From Mesodorylaimus sp. YZB2_4 (taxonomy: Eukaryota; Nematoda; Enoplea; Dorylaimida; Dorylaimidae): a stretch of DNA of 64,000 nt. This document shows, in pieces, positions 35,330-48,108 of the stretch (position 1 is the stretch's first letter; each line of letters opens with the position of its first letter). The stretch is taken from NCBI GenBank assembly GCA_030248295.1, contig JASANH010001481.1:337715-401714 (forward strand), given 5' to 3'. Made by a program: the position numbers and the translations under genes. Under the pieces are notes generated by a model. It ran no database searches. It saw only the letters and a program-made list of their open reading frames with translations, and was not told the DNA's origin.

Positions 35330-38300
35330 TTAGAGCTCGGTAATATGGTCTAGTTCTAATCCTTTCTCAAAGCGACTCCACATTTTCAACAGCAGCTCCT
35401 CCAAATTGCGACAAAATACCTTTATATCGAACAAAGAGTTGTTTTCGCGAAGAGCCCAAATTTTAGAGCGAATTTTCCGCAAACTGCAAAAAAGATTGTG
35501 ACAGTCAAAAATATTCCTGGCGTAAATCATTTTTGCTCACTATTTCATGTCAGTCCCCAATTTGACAGCCACTTTGACGTAGTCATCTCGATTCTGAGCG
35601 ACCAATTCCGGGCATCCCAATGTGCTCAGTTGCGAGAATGATGTACGCGCATATGGCAATTCTCCTACAAAAGGTGATCTGTTAGTGTAAAAAACTTCAC
35701 ATCTGAGTCTCTGGCACACGTCTTAAACCCAAAAGTAATCGAAAAACATCTATCGAATTATTTCTAGTTTCGATTACAGCGACAAGGCACCAGACAGAGC
35801 CATAAGAAAATTGAAATATGGTTCCAGAAAAGCCAAAAAAAATTTTAGCATCGATGCGTATGCTGTAACGTCTTCCTATTAGGGAGGGTGTTCCACAGTA
35901 AGTTGGCGCTATGACAAACGCACAGGCGCAGTGTAAAGTGAAGTACACCATTGTGTAGAGTCCATTTTTATGGATCCATGGCTTTTTCGATGTTTCCAGT
36001 CTGTGTGACTGGTGCGTCGCTTTCTTCAAAAGTTTGTTTATCCTGAAGAATTTCTGGAAATCTGGAAATCAGCTGGAATTCCAGATTTCCAGGATTTTCC
36101 AGAATTCCAGAAAACCCAGCTGTAATTCGATGCGAACTAACGATAAGAGACACATTAAGCTATGACTGTTACTATGAAGCACGCCACCACGCAATGTCAG
36201 CTTTGTTCTTTCGTCTCTGATATCGAATGCTCAATGGTCAATTTCAAAAAAAAGTTTTGAGCAAAGCGACTCACCTCACACAAGATCCTGACCTGACCAA
36301 AAGTACCTCAAAGCCATAAAATGGACGCTCAATTCAATTTACACTGCATTTTTGAGTTCTTCAGTAGTCAACTCATTGTTGGTCGTCCTTTTTGGAAATC
36401 ACCACCCAAAGATTTCGAAAAAAAAATAGGCAAAAAATCTAAATTTTCTAATCACGTATCTATTCGTCTTGGCTTTCAACCTGGCAGAACCTGGCAGTGA
36501 GTACAGGGTCTATGAGATTTTTCTATCGACTGATATCCTCACTCCGCTGGTATCCTCAAAGGCAGGTATAAATTTTAAATTCCCGCTAATAATGATCAGT
36601 TTTTGTGCTGAAAACGACAGAAGCGCCACCCTCCTTCACTGAAAACAGAGGAAACTAACAGTGAAATAGGACTGTTCTCAATGCGACAGAGAGCAAATTC
36701 GATCGAGTCGATGGGGCTATGATCACCGTGGCGAAAATAATTTTAAATTGTGCGCTGCCTCTGATTAGTTAGGAGATGGCTTACGGTTAGGTAGGATGGT
36801 TTGAGAACTGCTCTTACCTAACCATAAATATCTATGAAAAAAGGCATCTTCCAAATTTCAGAACGTGCTAATTAGTGTGAATCTGTTTGGTCTCCCAAAC
36901 CATCCTCAAGAACTCGAGGCGAGGAGCCAACTCACCAACAGTGGCGACCACTGGAATTCCACTTTGTAATGCAGCCGAAACTGCAGAAATATCGTTCCAT
37001 GCCATTGTATCCAGAAAAATATCGACCAAAGGTAGCATTTTCACCAAGGATTCCGAGTTTTTCTTGAAGAAAAAAGTTCGGCAATATTGAATATCTGATT
37101 CTAAAGAACGTAAAGCTGATTTCTGTTTTGATTCTTCCCTCTTAAAGATGAGACGGTCGGATATGATTCCTTGCTTAGCGAAAAATTCCTTCAAATGTGT
37201 TTCAGCTTCACTCGAAGTCGTGGAAAACCAGAAAACGCTGTTGGGCACGTGTTTAAGAATCTAAAATTTAAAAACACCCACTTTTTAAAATTGGATAGCG
37301 GATAAGCTTGGTTTGCTAAGGTCATGAAGAAGACTAAAATTACTTACCTCGGCAAAAGCAGAAGCCGTCATGGGATCCAACATAGAGTTGACAGGCGAAG
37401 TACAATAAACGATGCTAGCCGCTGGCAGATTTTCGCTTTGACGATCTTGAATAAATTTGGACACAATTTCTGGATCTTCCTTGGACATATCGATCCAAAA
37501 TCCGTCCGCGAACTTCGCATTCACGTCATCTTGTTGCAAAAGCCTGAAAAGGGTTCAAAACCCGTTGAACTGCTCTGAAACTTTGAAAATCAAGCATACC
37601 CAGTCGATAAGCCAGCAGTCGACGATTCGGTTTCTTTCGATTGCTGGTCCATAAATGTTGGTATCGGCCGATGTTTGCTTTCCAGTGACGGGTAATCATT
37701 TGAGCCCATGTTGTAGCAGATGGCATTCGGCAGGTAAGCCAGCTTTTCGCTGTAACAGTCAGCCATTTTGATCGGAATAATATTCGGGTCGGTAATAAAA
37801 TATTGAATGGATTTTCGAGCAGACGTCACAAAACATTCGGACCACAGAACTTGAATGGGAGCTGGTTGATGATAGAAAAGATGACCGAACGTGCTCGTGT
37901 GAAAATCATCCAGCATGATTAATATATCGATGCCATGCTGCTTTATCTTTTCAGATTTTCGGCAAGCGGTCTGAAAAATGATGGACGGAAACACAGCAGA
38001 AAATAATAATTCACTATAAAAAGATCTGTGGCTTACTTCTTCACACAAACTAACAATGTGTTCGTTATCCCACACTACATCGTTATCCCGCGGCACATCT
38101 TGTCTTTTTATAACTAGCGGACGAGGTGATGCATAAAATAAGAAGGTCTCAAATTTTTCTGAATTATGGCAGCAAATCAGATCAATCAAGAACGACAAAT
38201 ATTCGGTTTTTAAGTATTCCCCAAACATAGCCGAAATATAACCAATTTTCAAACGAGATTTGACACCTGTTGGCCTTTCAAATTTACTTGGCTCGCATTG

Positions 38301-41300
38301 CTTCTCCGCTTCAAGAAGAAACTTGTAATTGTGGTCCGCTAACTCCTTCCATTCATGAGTCGGTAAACTTTCGAGAAAAGGATGCGCACAATACGGGATC
38401 AAAGATGGATCTGGGTCAGTAATTTCGGCCTCAAATATTTCCGCGATTTTACACATATCCGTCTCGTACTTCGTCCAATCGCATTTTTCCTGAAAAAAAT
38501 TGCCACAGGAAACACCAAATCTCCAAAAGATAAGCGGGTTTTTACATGTCCCAAAAATACTGAATACTTTAAACTGTTTATCACGCCATTAATCAAAAAA
38601 TTTTGAGCACTAAAAACTGTATGATTCCAGTTTTGATTTAAACGCCTAAACAGGGAAAACATGTGCCAGCGGCAATCGGAATATACATAAATTACCGGTG
38701 TCCAAAAACACGTCGTAAACACGCGCCAGTGTTTCTGACTGCGCCAGACTCCCGATCTCTGTCAGTATCAGTTAACAGCTTGATACAAACTGGTGCTCTT
38801 AAGTGCATCAAAGAAACCTCATTCAGAAAAAGACGTTTCGATCGGCTCGATTCGATACCTACTGTAGATGCTGAAAAGCACAAAGTGCCAAAATATCAGC
38901 TTTGAGAAAACTACAGTACACTTCAAGTTTTGGCTTGCAAGTGAGTGCAAATGCAAAACTATAGCTCGCAATGAAATAGTGATTATGGCGAATGTGAGTC
39001 GGCCACCTTAGGCTTGCGTTTTCTGCTGATTTCATGCAGCATGGTGGCCTCAGCTGCATTCAATACAGCTCGCAGATAAAGAAATAATAAAAATAATTGC
39101 CAGATATTGCTACAAAAAAAACGCGGTGTGGCTTTTCTTATGTTCTTATTCACCCAAACACATTTGGGCGTGGATGAACAAAGTCATTCGCATTACTGCA
39201 ACTAACAAGGGTACATCGCCAACCGTGAAGTCAAACTTTGTAAAACAAAATTGTAATTTGTTCCTCGGTGCAAAAGAAAGCTTTCTCCACATTACTAGAG
39301 CCGTTTGGCCAATTGGTCAGCACTGGTCAGCCCCTGGAGTACAATGAAATTTTTAAATTCTCCTGGATTTTTCACGTTTTTTAACGAAAAAAACCCCGAG
39401 TTCGAGTGTTGGAAGCTTAAACTCGAAACTTGAAACCCCAAAACCTAATTCGGAAAGAGCTCTTCGGATTTTTCTCAACGCTCGGCCTCCTTACTAGCGT
39501 TCGACTGGGGGTGATTTCGGGGACAGGGGCGGGGACGGGGCTAGTCTTCCCCCGTTTGGGGTCGCGTTAGGGGACAGGGACGGGGATGGGCATCGGGGTC
39601 TTTCGGGGCTGGAGATAACCCCAGCGGGGACGGGAATCAGAAAAAGCTTTTTGAGTCTCGAAGTCTGCTTACATGTTCATTCCTTGACATGTTCTAAAAA
39701 CTTCATGAAGTTCACCCTGCATTTTTTACAAGAAGCCTTCACATATACCATAAATCTATTGCGGATTGGCGGAGACAAGAACACTATCAGTGAGGGACTT
39801 GGCGAAGCTATTGCATGTCGATTTTTTTTTGCACCTTGGATTCATCAATGGCATCGAGGTTTCCATCATAAATTTTGCTCACTGAAAATTTCTTGTCAAC
39901 TTTGTCAAAATAGGTCGACGCTTCGGACATTTTTCTATTCAGGGAAAAGTACAGCATCGACAGACAGCTAGCTAGTTAGCCCCAACTGTAACCCGGCTTT
40001 GAGATTATAAAAGCCCTCGATGTACCGCATGGGCCGCGTGTACATTCCTAAAGGAAAAATATAGTACCAGTACTGACCTGATCCTACTAGCCGATACATG
40101 CGCATTGCACAAGTCGTCACATCACGCAGACAGCACAGCATTTTTTATAAACTACTCAACATCGCGCAAAATGCTGACGCTGCGTTTAGTGGGTCTTCTC
40201 GATTGTCGAAGATGCGAAAGTTTTCGGGGGTGAGTCCCCCACACATTTTTTTTCGGGGGGCGGGGAAGGGGACGGGGTTGGCCATCCCCTCGGGGATAGG
40301 GATCGGGGTCGGGGCCCCGGTCGAACACTACTCCTTACCACGCAAAAAATCAGGACTTTAAACGCTGACCACAACTGAACAGTTGGCTTAGTAAAGTAGC
40401 CTCTAATAATTTGCAAAGAGCTTTCTTTTGCCCCGAGGAACATACTACAATTTTTGGTTTTCCAAAGTTCAGGGTTCCTACGGAATTTTCAAAATTGCAA
40501 ATAAATAAGGCCAAAATTCAAAAATTTTGGCGGGAGAAATAAAACCAGGTCTGACTGTTTCAGTCATTATATTCACACGCAGATTTTATACTATTTTTAA
40601 AAGTCCGTGCATTAGATCTTATTTCGAGGAAGTACCAGACTAATTAGCCTAAGCCTAGGATGCGAAAGAAACTGATAAGACATGAAAGAAACCAGGGAAT
40701 AGGATACCGCGATATCCGCTAGAAATAACCCTTTTCACCTACATAATTACAAATTTACTGTCTGTATCCAGTTCACGCGTGCGAATGCTTCGGATTCATT
40801 ATTTCAGAGCAAGCTCCATGACTCACCCAGGGAAAAGATTTCCCTGTGACTGAGTTAGTATGCGAGAATTACAGGTTACTTTTTGGTGTTTAGAAAAGGC
40901 ATGCATCATCGAACCGTTTCGCAATCAGTCGCTTGCCTATGGCTTTGTCGCATGTCTGCCTAACAGGGTATACTGTAGATTCGAAATATGCTCGAATGAA
41001 TGGATCAATGTACCATTGCAGAAACCGCAAGAATTTAAAAGTTAACCAAGCGAGGCAAAAATCATGACAGCTCAAATCCAAGACAAATTAAGAATTTTGC
41101 GGCAGAAAATCTAGGAATTCAGGCTTTTTCAGGCTTTCAGGCTTCCGTGGGAGCCCTGGCACCGAAATCCATCTCCAGAGTCACTGTCCATTCTCACTCA
41201 ACGAATGCAGCCGGTGGGCACCCACTGAACCATGTTTCCTTCCCTGCATTTGAGCATTCGCACCAACTGCAGAAAAAGAATGCTTTTTGGGCTGCGATCT

Positions 41301-44288
41301 TTGGCAGATGAGAATCAAAGCAAACAGTATTTATGTTCTCGTTCGCTGCCTTGTTCGCGAGCGTGGTTTTGTCAGTTTATTCAAAAATCGTAAATCAATA
41401 AACTTTATTGATTTCCGCGCAGAACAATGAGGAGTTCACGCGCTAGAAAGCGCCATAGCGACGCACGCGGGAAATTTAAAAGCGCAAGCAGCCAAAAACT
41501 GCGGCTAGGTCTTATATTTTACGGTTCTAATGCTTGCCTGGCGAGTTGATTTCACTGGTTTTCGTGTTGAATGCAAGATATGTAGGATATATATATATTC
41601 ATAGAACTAGAATAAGCCATGGTTTTTTCTGCAACACAGCTAAAACTGGACTTGCCACTAGACCCCGGATCGGGTCGGGTCGGGTCGGGTATATTCGGGT
41701 CGGGTCGGGTCGGGTATATTCGGGTCGGGTATATTCGGGTCGGGTCGGGTCGGGTCGGGTATATTCGGGTCGGGTCGGGTCGGGTATATTCGGGTCGGGT
41801 CGGGTCGGGTATATTCGGGTGGGGTGGGGTGGGGTATATTCGGGTCGGGTCGGGTCGGGTCGGGTATATTCGGGTCGGGTCGGGTCGGGTATATTCGGGT
41901 TGGGTCGGGTCGGGTATATTCGGGTCGGGTCGGGTCGGGTATATTCGGGTCGGGTCGGGTCGGGTATATTCGGGTCGGGTCGGGTCGGGTATATTCGGGT
42001 CGGGTCGGGTCAGCTAAATTTCGGGTCGGGTCGGGTGAGAATCGGGTCAAACGGGTCAAAAATACAGCAATTTTGCTAGTTTCTACTATTAACGGTTACA
42101 AAAACTTTTCATAGCTGTTTAACTCCAGGATTTGCGGAATTTGCCTAATGCATGCATGTACATATAAAACCTTGCATTACAAATTTTTAATTCTGCGTAA
42201 CTTTTAAGAATGTCAGACAAAGTGCAAGATGTGACAATGAGCGAATTTTCCGAGTAATTTCTGCATAAGGGAAGGTCGATATCTAAGAGCTCCTATTAGC
42301 AGTCTTAGCAACTCTGATAAATGGCTGGGACTAGCCATAGTCTGAGAAGGACTTGATGATATTTGATAGCAGGTCGTTGGATTATCTGCAATCACATTTG
42401 ATTCCTGAATGTGACAAGTAAAGTCTTTGGACCTGGCTGGAAAAGCCTGCGATTCAGTCTGGACCCAAACCACAAAAAATTTGCACCAATAATAGTCCCC
42501 TCGACCACCATTCACGTCGCCATTGCGAAACAGTTCGCTTTGTTACAAAGTCTTAGTACCCTACATTCCTCCATCAGTAGCAATTTTCTGACGAGCTATA
42601 TGACTCCAGCACAATATGACTTTGTAAGCAGTACCTTTTGTGAAGACTAGATGCATATTCTTGGGTGGGTCATATCTAGGGGTTTTTTTTATGTTTAGCC
42701 AGTATAGCCTGTCTGATTGCAAAATTTATGCAAGTAGTCAATATTATTTGGATTGATTAAATCTTGCTAAAGACTAGCAGACAGACTTTAGTCGCTCTTA
42801 GATCTACCAAGGTATTTTTCAAATAATTAGACTACTATAGTCGGAAATAACGTTATGAAGGAATGCTGTTTTGGAAGGTGTACTAGGGATAACAAAACAT
42901 AAAAATTCGGGTGCGTATAATCAAAACCCTTCCATCTTTTTCACATGGTCATTTTTACAGCAAAGTCACCGCATGTTCTGAGGACTTGTGCAAGGTTTTT
43001 ATCTCAGGGAACTTCAGCTGCTATAATTTCGGGTCAACCTGACCCGAAATTTCGGGTCAGGGACTTCCGGGTCGAGTCGGGTCGGGTTGACTCGACCCGT
43101 CCGGTGTCTACTTGCCACCCAGCAACCCCTTTGACAATATCCTGCACCAATACTGTGTTCTTACCCGATTTCGTCCGATCAACCTGCACTCAGCCAATGC
43201 GTAAAATGGACTACGTTTGATGATCGTTAAATTTTTGCTAAAATAAGGGTGTAGTTCCAACGGTGAAGTCTTGGTCGAAACTTCTGTGATAGGTGTCAAA
43301 TCCTGGAAACACTTATAAAAACGCAAGGAGCCGGTGCAATATTGCCATTTTAGCTCACCCGAATTCGAGGGCATTTCAGTTTCTTGGCGGCCTTATTATA
43401 ATGAAAATCGGCTTTTTCCATTTCTTGAATACGATCGTAAAATATTGCTAACATAGCGTGGAATTCGCCGTCTCGATTAGATGCCTGCAAAAAAGCCATT
43501 GGTTTCATAAAAAATACTGTAACTCCATTTAGACAATCTTACTTCGACTGCTTTCTTGTAAAACATTTCGGCTTTATTGAAATCGTGATATTTTTCGTAA
43601 ATAATAGCCAAATCGTGAAGGGCGAATGGATCATCGGGCCGCAATTCCAAAGCCCGCTGGAAGCATTTCTCAGCGAGTTCATAATCTTGTTCTATCATTG
43701 CGGTCACAAATCCTAAGTTCGCGTAGAAATCGGCCGGATGAATCGTCGTGCACGAAATAGGCGCCGCTTTTTTAATTGGTTTTGGACCCATATGCAAACG
43801 AGCAACTAACGGGAACCAAATAAACCTTAGCAAAAGTTCCCGCTCCCTAAGAGACAGAGAGATGGCCTTGTAAGAATACGTCTTATGCTCATCATTTTGG
43901 TAGTCCATCTTGATCAATAGACATCCCAAATTGCCAAGGATCGTTTCTGCTTCCGTCATTAGCTGAAAAGCATTATGCCAGAAATGGATGCCTCGATAAA
44001 TTGAAACAATACACAAGGAAAATGAAAGATCCAGCCTACCTCTAAGGCTTGGCGATACAAGTTTTCAGCTTCAAGTCGACGCCCTTGATATTCGCGGACG
44101 CAGGCCAGATTGTTTATTAAGAACGGATGCTTCGAATGGATGGCCAATCCCGCCGTGAAACATTCCTCCGCTTCCGAAACTTCCGCCCGTTCCAAATGCT
44201 TTACGCCATCGGCCCATAGCTTTTCCAGCTCGATGTTAAACATAGCTTTACGGAAATCCTTGTCAAGGTTGGAATAGGGAATCAACAT
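35330..44288 (-). CDS. Divergent O-GlcNAc transferase-like protein (TPR + GT41 fold), copy A
   Basis: Ten exons, all phases consistent, give 851 aa: 44040-44288, 43543-43962, 43359-43484, 43165-43302, 38037-38489, 37600-37970, 37348-37543, 36936-37260, 35541-35664 and 35330-35483. Residues 1-265 are TPR-type helices (AEECFTAGLAIHSKHPFLIN, AEKCFQRALELRPDDPFALH). From about residue 312 the GT41 catalytic fold of OGT is followed to the end: DWTKYETDM, LKIGYISAMFG, HGIDILIML, PAPIQVLWSE, YSEKLAYLP, IVYC, ILKHVPNSVFWF, VDIFLDTMAWN, SGIPVVATVGEL, LGCPELVAQNRDDYVKVAVKLGTDM. OGT adds GlcNAc to Ser/Thr using UDP-GlcNAc. Here key active-site motifs are changed: FGNHPTSH is FGEYLKTEY, the Lys of LYKIDP is Met, and CNGHTTGMD is WNDISAVSA. 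Activity is therefore doubtful. Intron 4 is 4.7 kb and holds a G-rich array. OGT is usually longer (about 1,000 aa), with more TPRs. Confidence 0.85.
39225..40480. mobile_element. Inverted-repeat element with G-rich interior, copy 2
   Basis: The left arm 39225-39345 (GTTCCTCGGTGCAAAAGAAA, GCTTTCT, CAATTGGTCAGC) matches the reverse complement of 40365-40480 (GTTCCTCGGGGCAAAAGAAA, GCTCTTTGC, GTGGTCAGCG). Two GGGGAC/GGGGAT-rich blocks lie inside at about 39505-39640 and 40225-40325. The arms are related to the smaller element at 20955-21330. It lies in intron 4 of OGT-like copy A. No transposase was found. Confidence 0.5.
41665..42055. repeat. Higher-order (CGGGT)n array with TATATT spacers
   Basis: Nearly 400 bp of CGGGT pentamers grouped as blocks of two to five and separated by TATATT, giving a larger unit of about 20-31 bp (commonly CGGGTCGGGTCGGGTATATT). 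One block has drifted to GGGTGGGGTGGGGT. The array sits in intron 4 of OGT-like copy A; the G-rich strand is the template strand of that gene. Each block meets the simple G-quadruplex rule (four GGG runs with 2-nt loops). Confidence 0.95.
43028..43105. repeat. Short CGGGT/CCCGA inverted cluster
   Basis: TCGGGTCAACCTGACCCGAA, ATTTCGGGTC, then CGGGTCGAGTCGGGTCGGG and CTCGACCCG. It shares the CCCGAAATTTCGGGTC junction with the array at 18130-18245. Lies just past exon 4 of OGT-like copy A. Confidence 0.7.
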
Positions 44289-47200
44289 TTTCGAGCTTCT
44301 CCACAAAATTTTGAGCGCGAACGCCTAAGCAGTCGCTCAGAAAGAATGGACAATGCGTTCAGACCGCATACAAAATCGACAGGAAGCAAGGAGTGGGTGC
44401 GTTTAGGGGCGTTCTTTACGTTGCTTACAGTACGTTCATACAATAACGCAAAACGTGGCGTGATCCCCTTCAACACAGCGGACAGCGCAAAACGTTGCCT
44501 GACACCATTTTAAGCGCGAGAAACGCTCTATCGGCGTTTATCTCAAAATTTTCAGCAATGACCCCAGCTGACCTCAGGTTGAAAGTTGATAAGAGTTTTG
44601 CACTTTACAAAAAAACAGCAATTTTTCTACGATTTCTGATTTTTTTGTGAAAGAAATCGATAAGAACAGAACTATGTTACAAGCGTTTTTGAAGCATACA
44701 ACATGTCGAAGAAAAGAAAGAATGATGTCATGGGGCCATACAAATACGACGACGTACGCCAGGGGGGAGGGAAACCGCCTAAAAAACGATTTTGTACGAC
44801 AGGGGGAAAGGGCTGGGTCGATCAAAATACGATATCGTTTTTTCACTGGATATTCTAAGGTCATATTGCCGCCTGTACCACTGCAAACTGCTCCCAGCAA
44901 CGCTAAACCGGGTCTTGCAATTGGTCCCAAGCCCAAGCCATAGAAATAGCACTAAACCCAACCTAAGAACCGACTAATCGTAAGTCTGAATAGGTTTGGG
45001 TTTGGGACCAATTGCAGGACCTGGGTAGCCTTGACTACCAAACCTAGACCTACCTACTCAGACATGTGGGTTCTTTGGTTAGGCTGGGTGTTATGCCACT
45101 GGTTTGGGTTTGGGCTCGGGGTCGGGTGACCAGCCAAAGTTCGTAAGTTGGGCTTGGATGAAAAGCCAAACCTAGAAAAACACATTTTTCCCCGTCAAGT
45201 GATATCTTCCGTGGACTCTAATGAAACCGTGCAGAATATTTTTTAATGATTTATTATAATGGCAGAAGAATGAGAAACTGTTGACTCTTTTTTTTGAACT
45301 AAGACTTTAAATTTTTATAACTTTGAAGATGTGTGCTAACAAAGTTATTGGATTAAGTTTAGGTTTAAGTAACAACTGACATGGGTCTAGGTTTGAGCTG
45401 GGCTTGGCCCCAATGGTCTGGATTGGGTCAGCAGGGGGGGGGGGCGGGGGGTTGAACAGGGTCAAATTTCAGATCCATTGCAGGATCTGGACGCTGACCC
45501 CTGTGCGCGCCTTTCCTGGCGTCCTTAAATAGACTTCAAAACGTTTAAATGCGTCAGAAAATCGAATCTAGATAATTTCAAAAACCAGTTCTGATCTTTT
45601 TTATCTCGGTGACAAAATTACCAAGTGCCAAATACGATCTGCAAGGCAGTTGAGCTTGCAAGGCAGATTGAATTGCGTTTAGTCAATATAAAGGTCTACC
45701 ATACCATGTTTTACTCCTATCCAAGCACTTCCATGCACTCAAACGGGTAAGAGACATACATAATTTTTTCGAATAAAATGTCCAGCTAGAAATCAAAAAA
45801 ACCATCTTTGACAAATAAGAACGGAACTGTGTTAAATTTCCGAAGGCAAGTTCACACGGAAGTTCATTCCAAAATAAAAAACACTACTCACACGATTCTG
45901 AAAAATGTTTGGGCACAATTAGTTCGTGGTCCTGGCATAAACGAGAACTACTACGGTGTACCAAATATCCGTATGATCTAGAAGATCTAGAGGGTGATTA
46001 TGGAATTCTTTGTCAGAGATCGGCTACATGGGGGAGGGGTCCGTACATCTATGTATGTACAGTACAGTATTGTAAAAGCTAAACTTCTGTTCGCCCATGC
46101 TGCCAAGACAGGAAAAGCCAATTTCCTCCAAATTTTCAGGTTATTTCAACCAGCCAGCAAATCCTGCAAGTGGCAGAAGATTTCGCGCTTCACAAAACGC
46201 AAGCGTTGTATCCGATTTTAATCAGATCGTTAGATAATTGATGCAAAAGCGTTAGATAATATGTACCCTATTGTGGAGCGCGGGACAGAGTTTTATAAGT
46301 TTACCACGCCTCGCCGAACACGGGTATTCGCACTAAAGAGCGAAGGGACACACAAACTGGCGAGTCGAACGCTCGCGTACTTACTGTCCACCTGCTGGTG
46401 TGATAGGCAGACACCTCATGCCATGTCATATCATACTTTATTCATAGCCAATCACCATAAGGCGCCTACCCACCAGCTATGGAAAGAGATTGCTGCATAC
46501 AGTACATAAAGATGATCAGCGGCCTATTGTTGTACCAATTCACATTTCAATATTACGCTATTACCGCTATCTTTTCACTAACGTTGTTGCGGGTAAAAAA
46601 GTTAGTTTCAGTTCACTTTTGCTCAGTCTTATAAGATCAGTCCCAGTTTCAGTTTTAGTGCACCAAATCATGCGATAGCAATCTTTTCCTCACGCTAAGT
46701 GTATGTAGACTAAAGTTCTAGGATTCTAGAAGATCAAGATCTTCTTGATTGTTCTGCAATCAAAAAGATTGCAGAACAATCACGATTACAGTCACAGACA
46801 GTTCACCGGGATGGGAAATCGCAATGGGACCACAGCCTATTCCTCCTTCTTCTTGGGGTCTTCTGTGAAATGCATTCTCGAAATAATAATAAACATCGAT
46901 GACGGTGTGTGACACAATGTTTGCTCCTAAATATACTTTGGACAAATCGAAGAACGTCTCCACACATGAAAGAGTCTGTTTTCTGTTGTTTCCTCACTGA
47001 CATTACGTTAATTCCTGCACGATTGACAAAAGAGTCCAGGATTTCTGGCCCTGGCAATGTACTGTACATACTGAAGGCAGAAATGGTAGCCGCTTAGGAT
47101 GCATCTGATGCGCCTGGACTGAACCAAAACGAGTGCAATTTACAATCGGCACTCGAAAATTGCGCACATAACAATACTTCGTGAAATAAACACTCATAAC

Positions 47201-48108
47201 TGGAAAAACCATTTCCACACTTCAGAACCGTGCTTCATTGTTTTCACTCACATAACCTGAACGCAGCGAGAAAAATCTTGTACTGCTAGCAGCATCAGGA
47301 CTATTTAACTCGCCCATATCGAAGAGACATTAGCATGGATACAACTTTGAAGGAGGAATCAAAACTTTTGTTGGCGTTTGAGGGTTTCACAAGCTATCGC
47401 GAGACAAAAAGATCAGTAAGCCCAATTTTGATTCGGCGAACAAAATTTTCGGCATGGATCTCGTACAAACTAAATTCGCAGATACAAGTCTGTTTATCGA
47501 TTCAGCATTTATCCACCTCATCTTCCGATTGGTGGTCTGAAACTTGACAGACTGGGCATTCTTTTCAGAAGTTGCGTCAATTCGCTACATCTGACGAACC
47601 AGCCGAAATAAACACGGTTCGAGATCAAATTTAAGATTTGTACGAGTACTCTACAGAAGAAAAGTAATCACTTTCTCGGTGCATCGAACCAAACAATGAT
47701 CGACAGTGTGAAGCAGCATGTTGGAACACAGTAAAATGTGATCTAAATAGTGGATTGTCAATGACATATCCAGATCTGATAAAATGTTTGTTTTAATACA
47801 CATCAACAAAAAAACGAATTTTCCATCAATTCTTACACTAACTTTCACTTCTAGAACACATTTTAGAGGAATTATCAGCAAGCGATAAATCAGATGCATC
47901 TACCGTAACTCAGCTACATCAGTCAAGTCCGACCTTTTCATCACAAAACAAAACAAAACTTATACTTACAGGCTAATTATTTAGGAAAACATACCACAGC
48001 AAAAATTCAAATTTGCCAAACAATCAATCGGCTAACAACCTATAGCATAAATTTTGCAGCTAACACACAAAATACGTCATCAGGCTCCTTTTAAAAAGCA
48101 TCCGAGAA
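44289..48108. other. Spacer between the two OGT-like copies
   Basis: 44880-45180 and 45380-45440 are enriched in GGTTTGGG/GGCTTGGG words. A poly-G tract sits at 45435-45450, and a strong hairpin at 46747-46781. Minus-strand frames at 46760-47218 are open but unsupported. A plus-strand frame at 47335-47413 (MDTTLKEESKLLLAFEGF...) ends at a GTAAGC donor and could splice to 47570, but that frame soon stops. From about 47525 the sequence matches 34780 onward, i.e. the duplicated segment. Confidence 0.45.
46747..46781. repeat. Perfect 15-bp hairpin
   Basis: GATTGTTCTGCAATC, five A residues, then GATTGCAGAACAATC. The stem is 15 bp without mismatch and the loop is 5 nt. It is preceded by a second small palindrome (AGATCAAGATCTTCTTGAT region). 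No gene is nearby on either strand. Confidence 0.8.

Noticed and set aside
36868..36935. Unspliced continuation of OGT-like exon 8 to a nearby stop
   Set aside because: A GTGAGT donor here joins in phase to 35664, restoring the OGT C-terminal sequence; the copy B exon has the same donor.
41534..42114. Long Gly/Arg/Val-rich and Pro/Asp/Thr-rich frames on both strands
   Set aside because: They are produced by the stop-free CGGGT array, with no start context, splice support or family.
46760..47218. Minus-strand multi-exon gene
   Set aside because: Frames are suggestive but any intron joining them would be about 20 nt; no family match.
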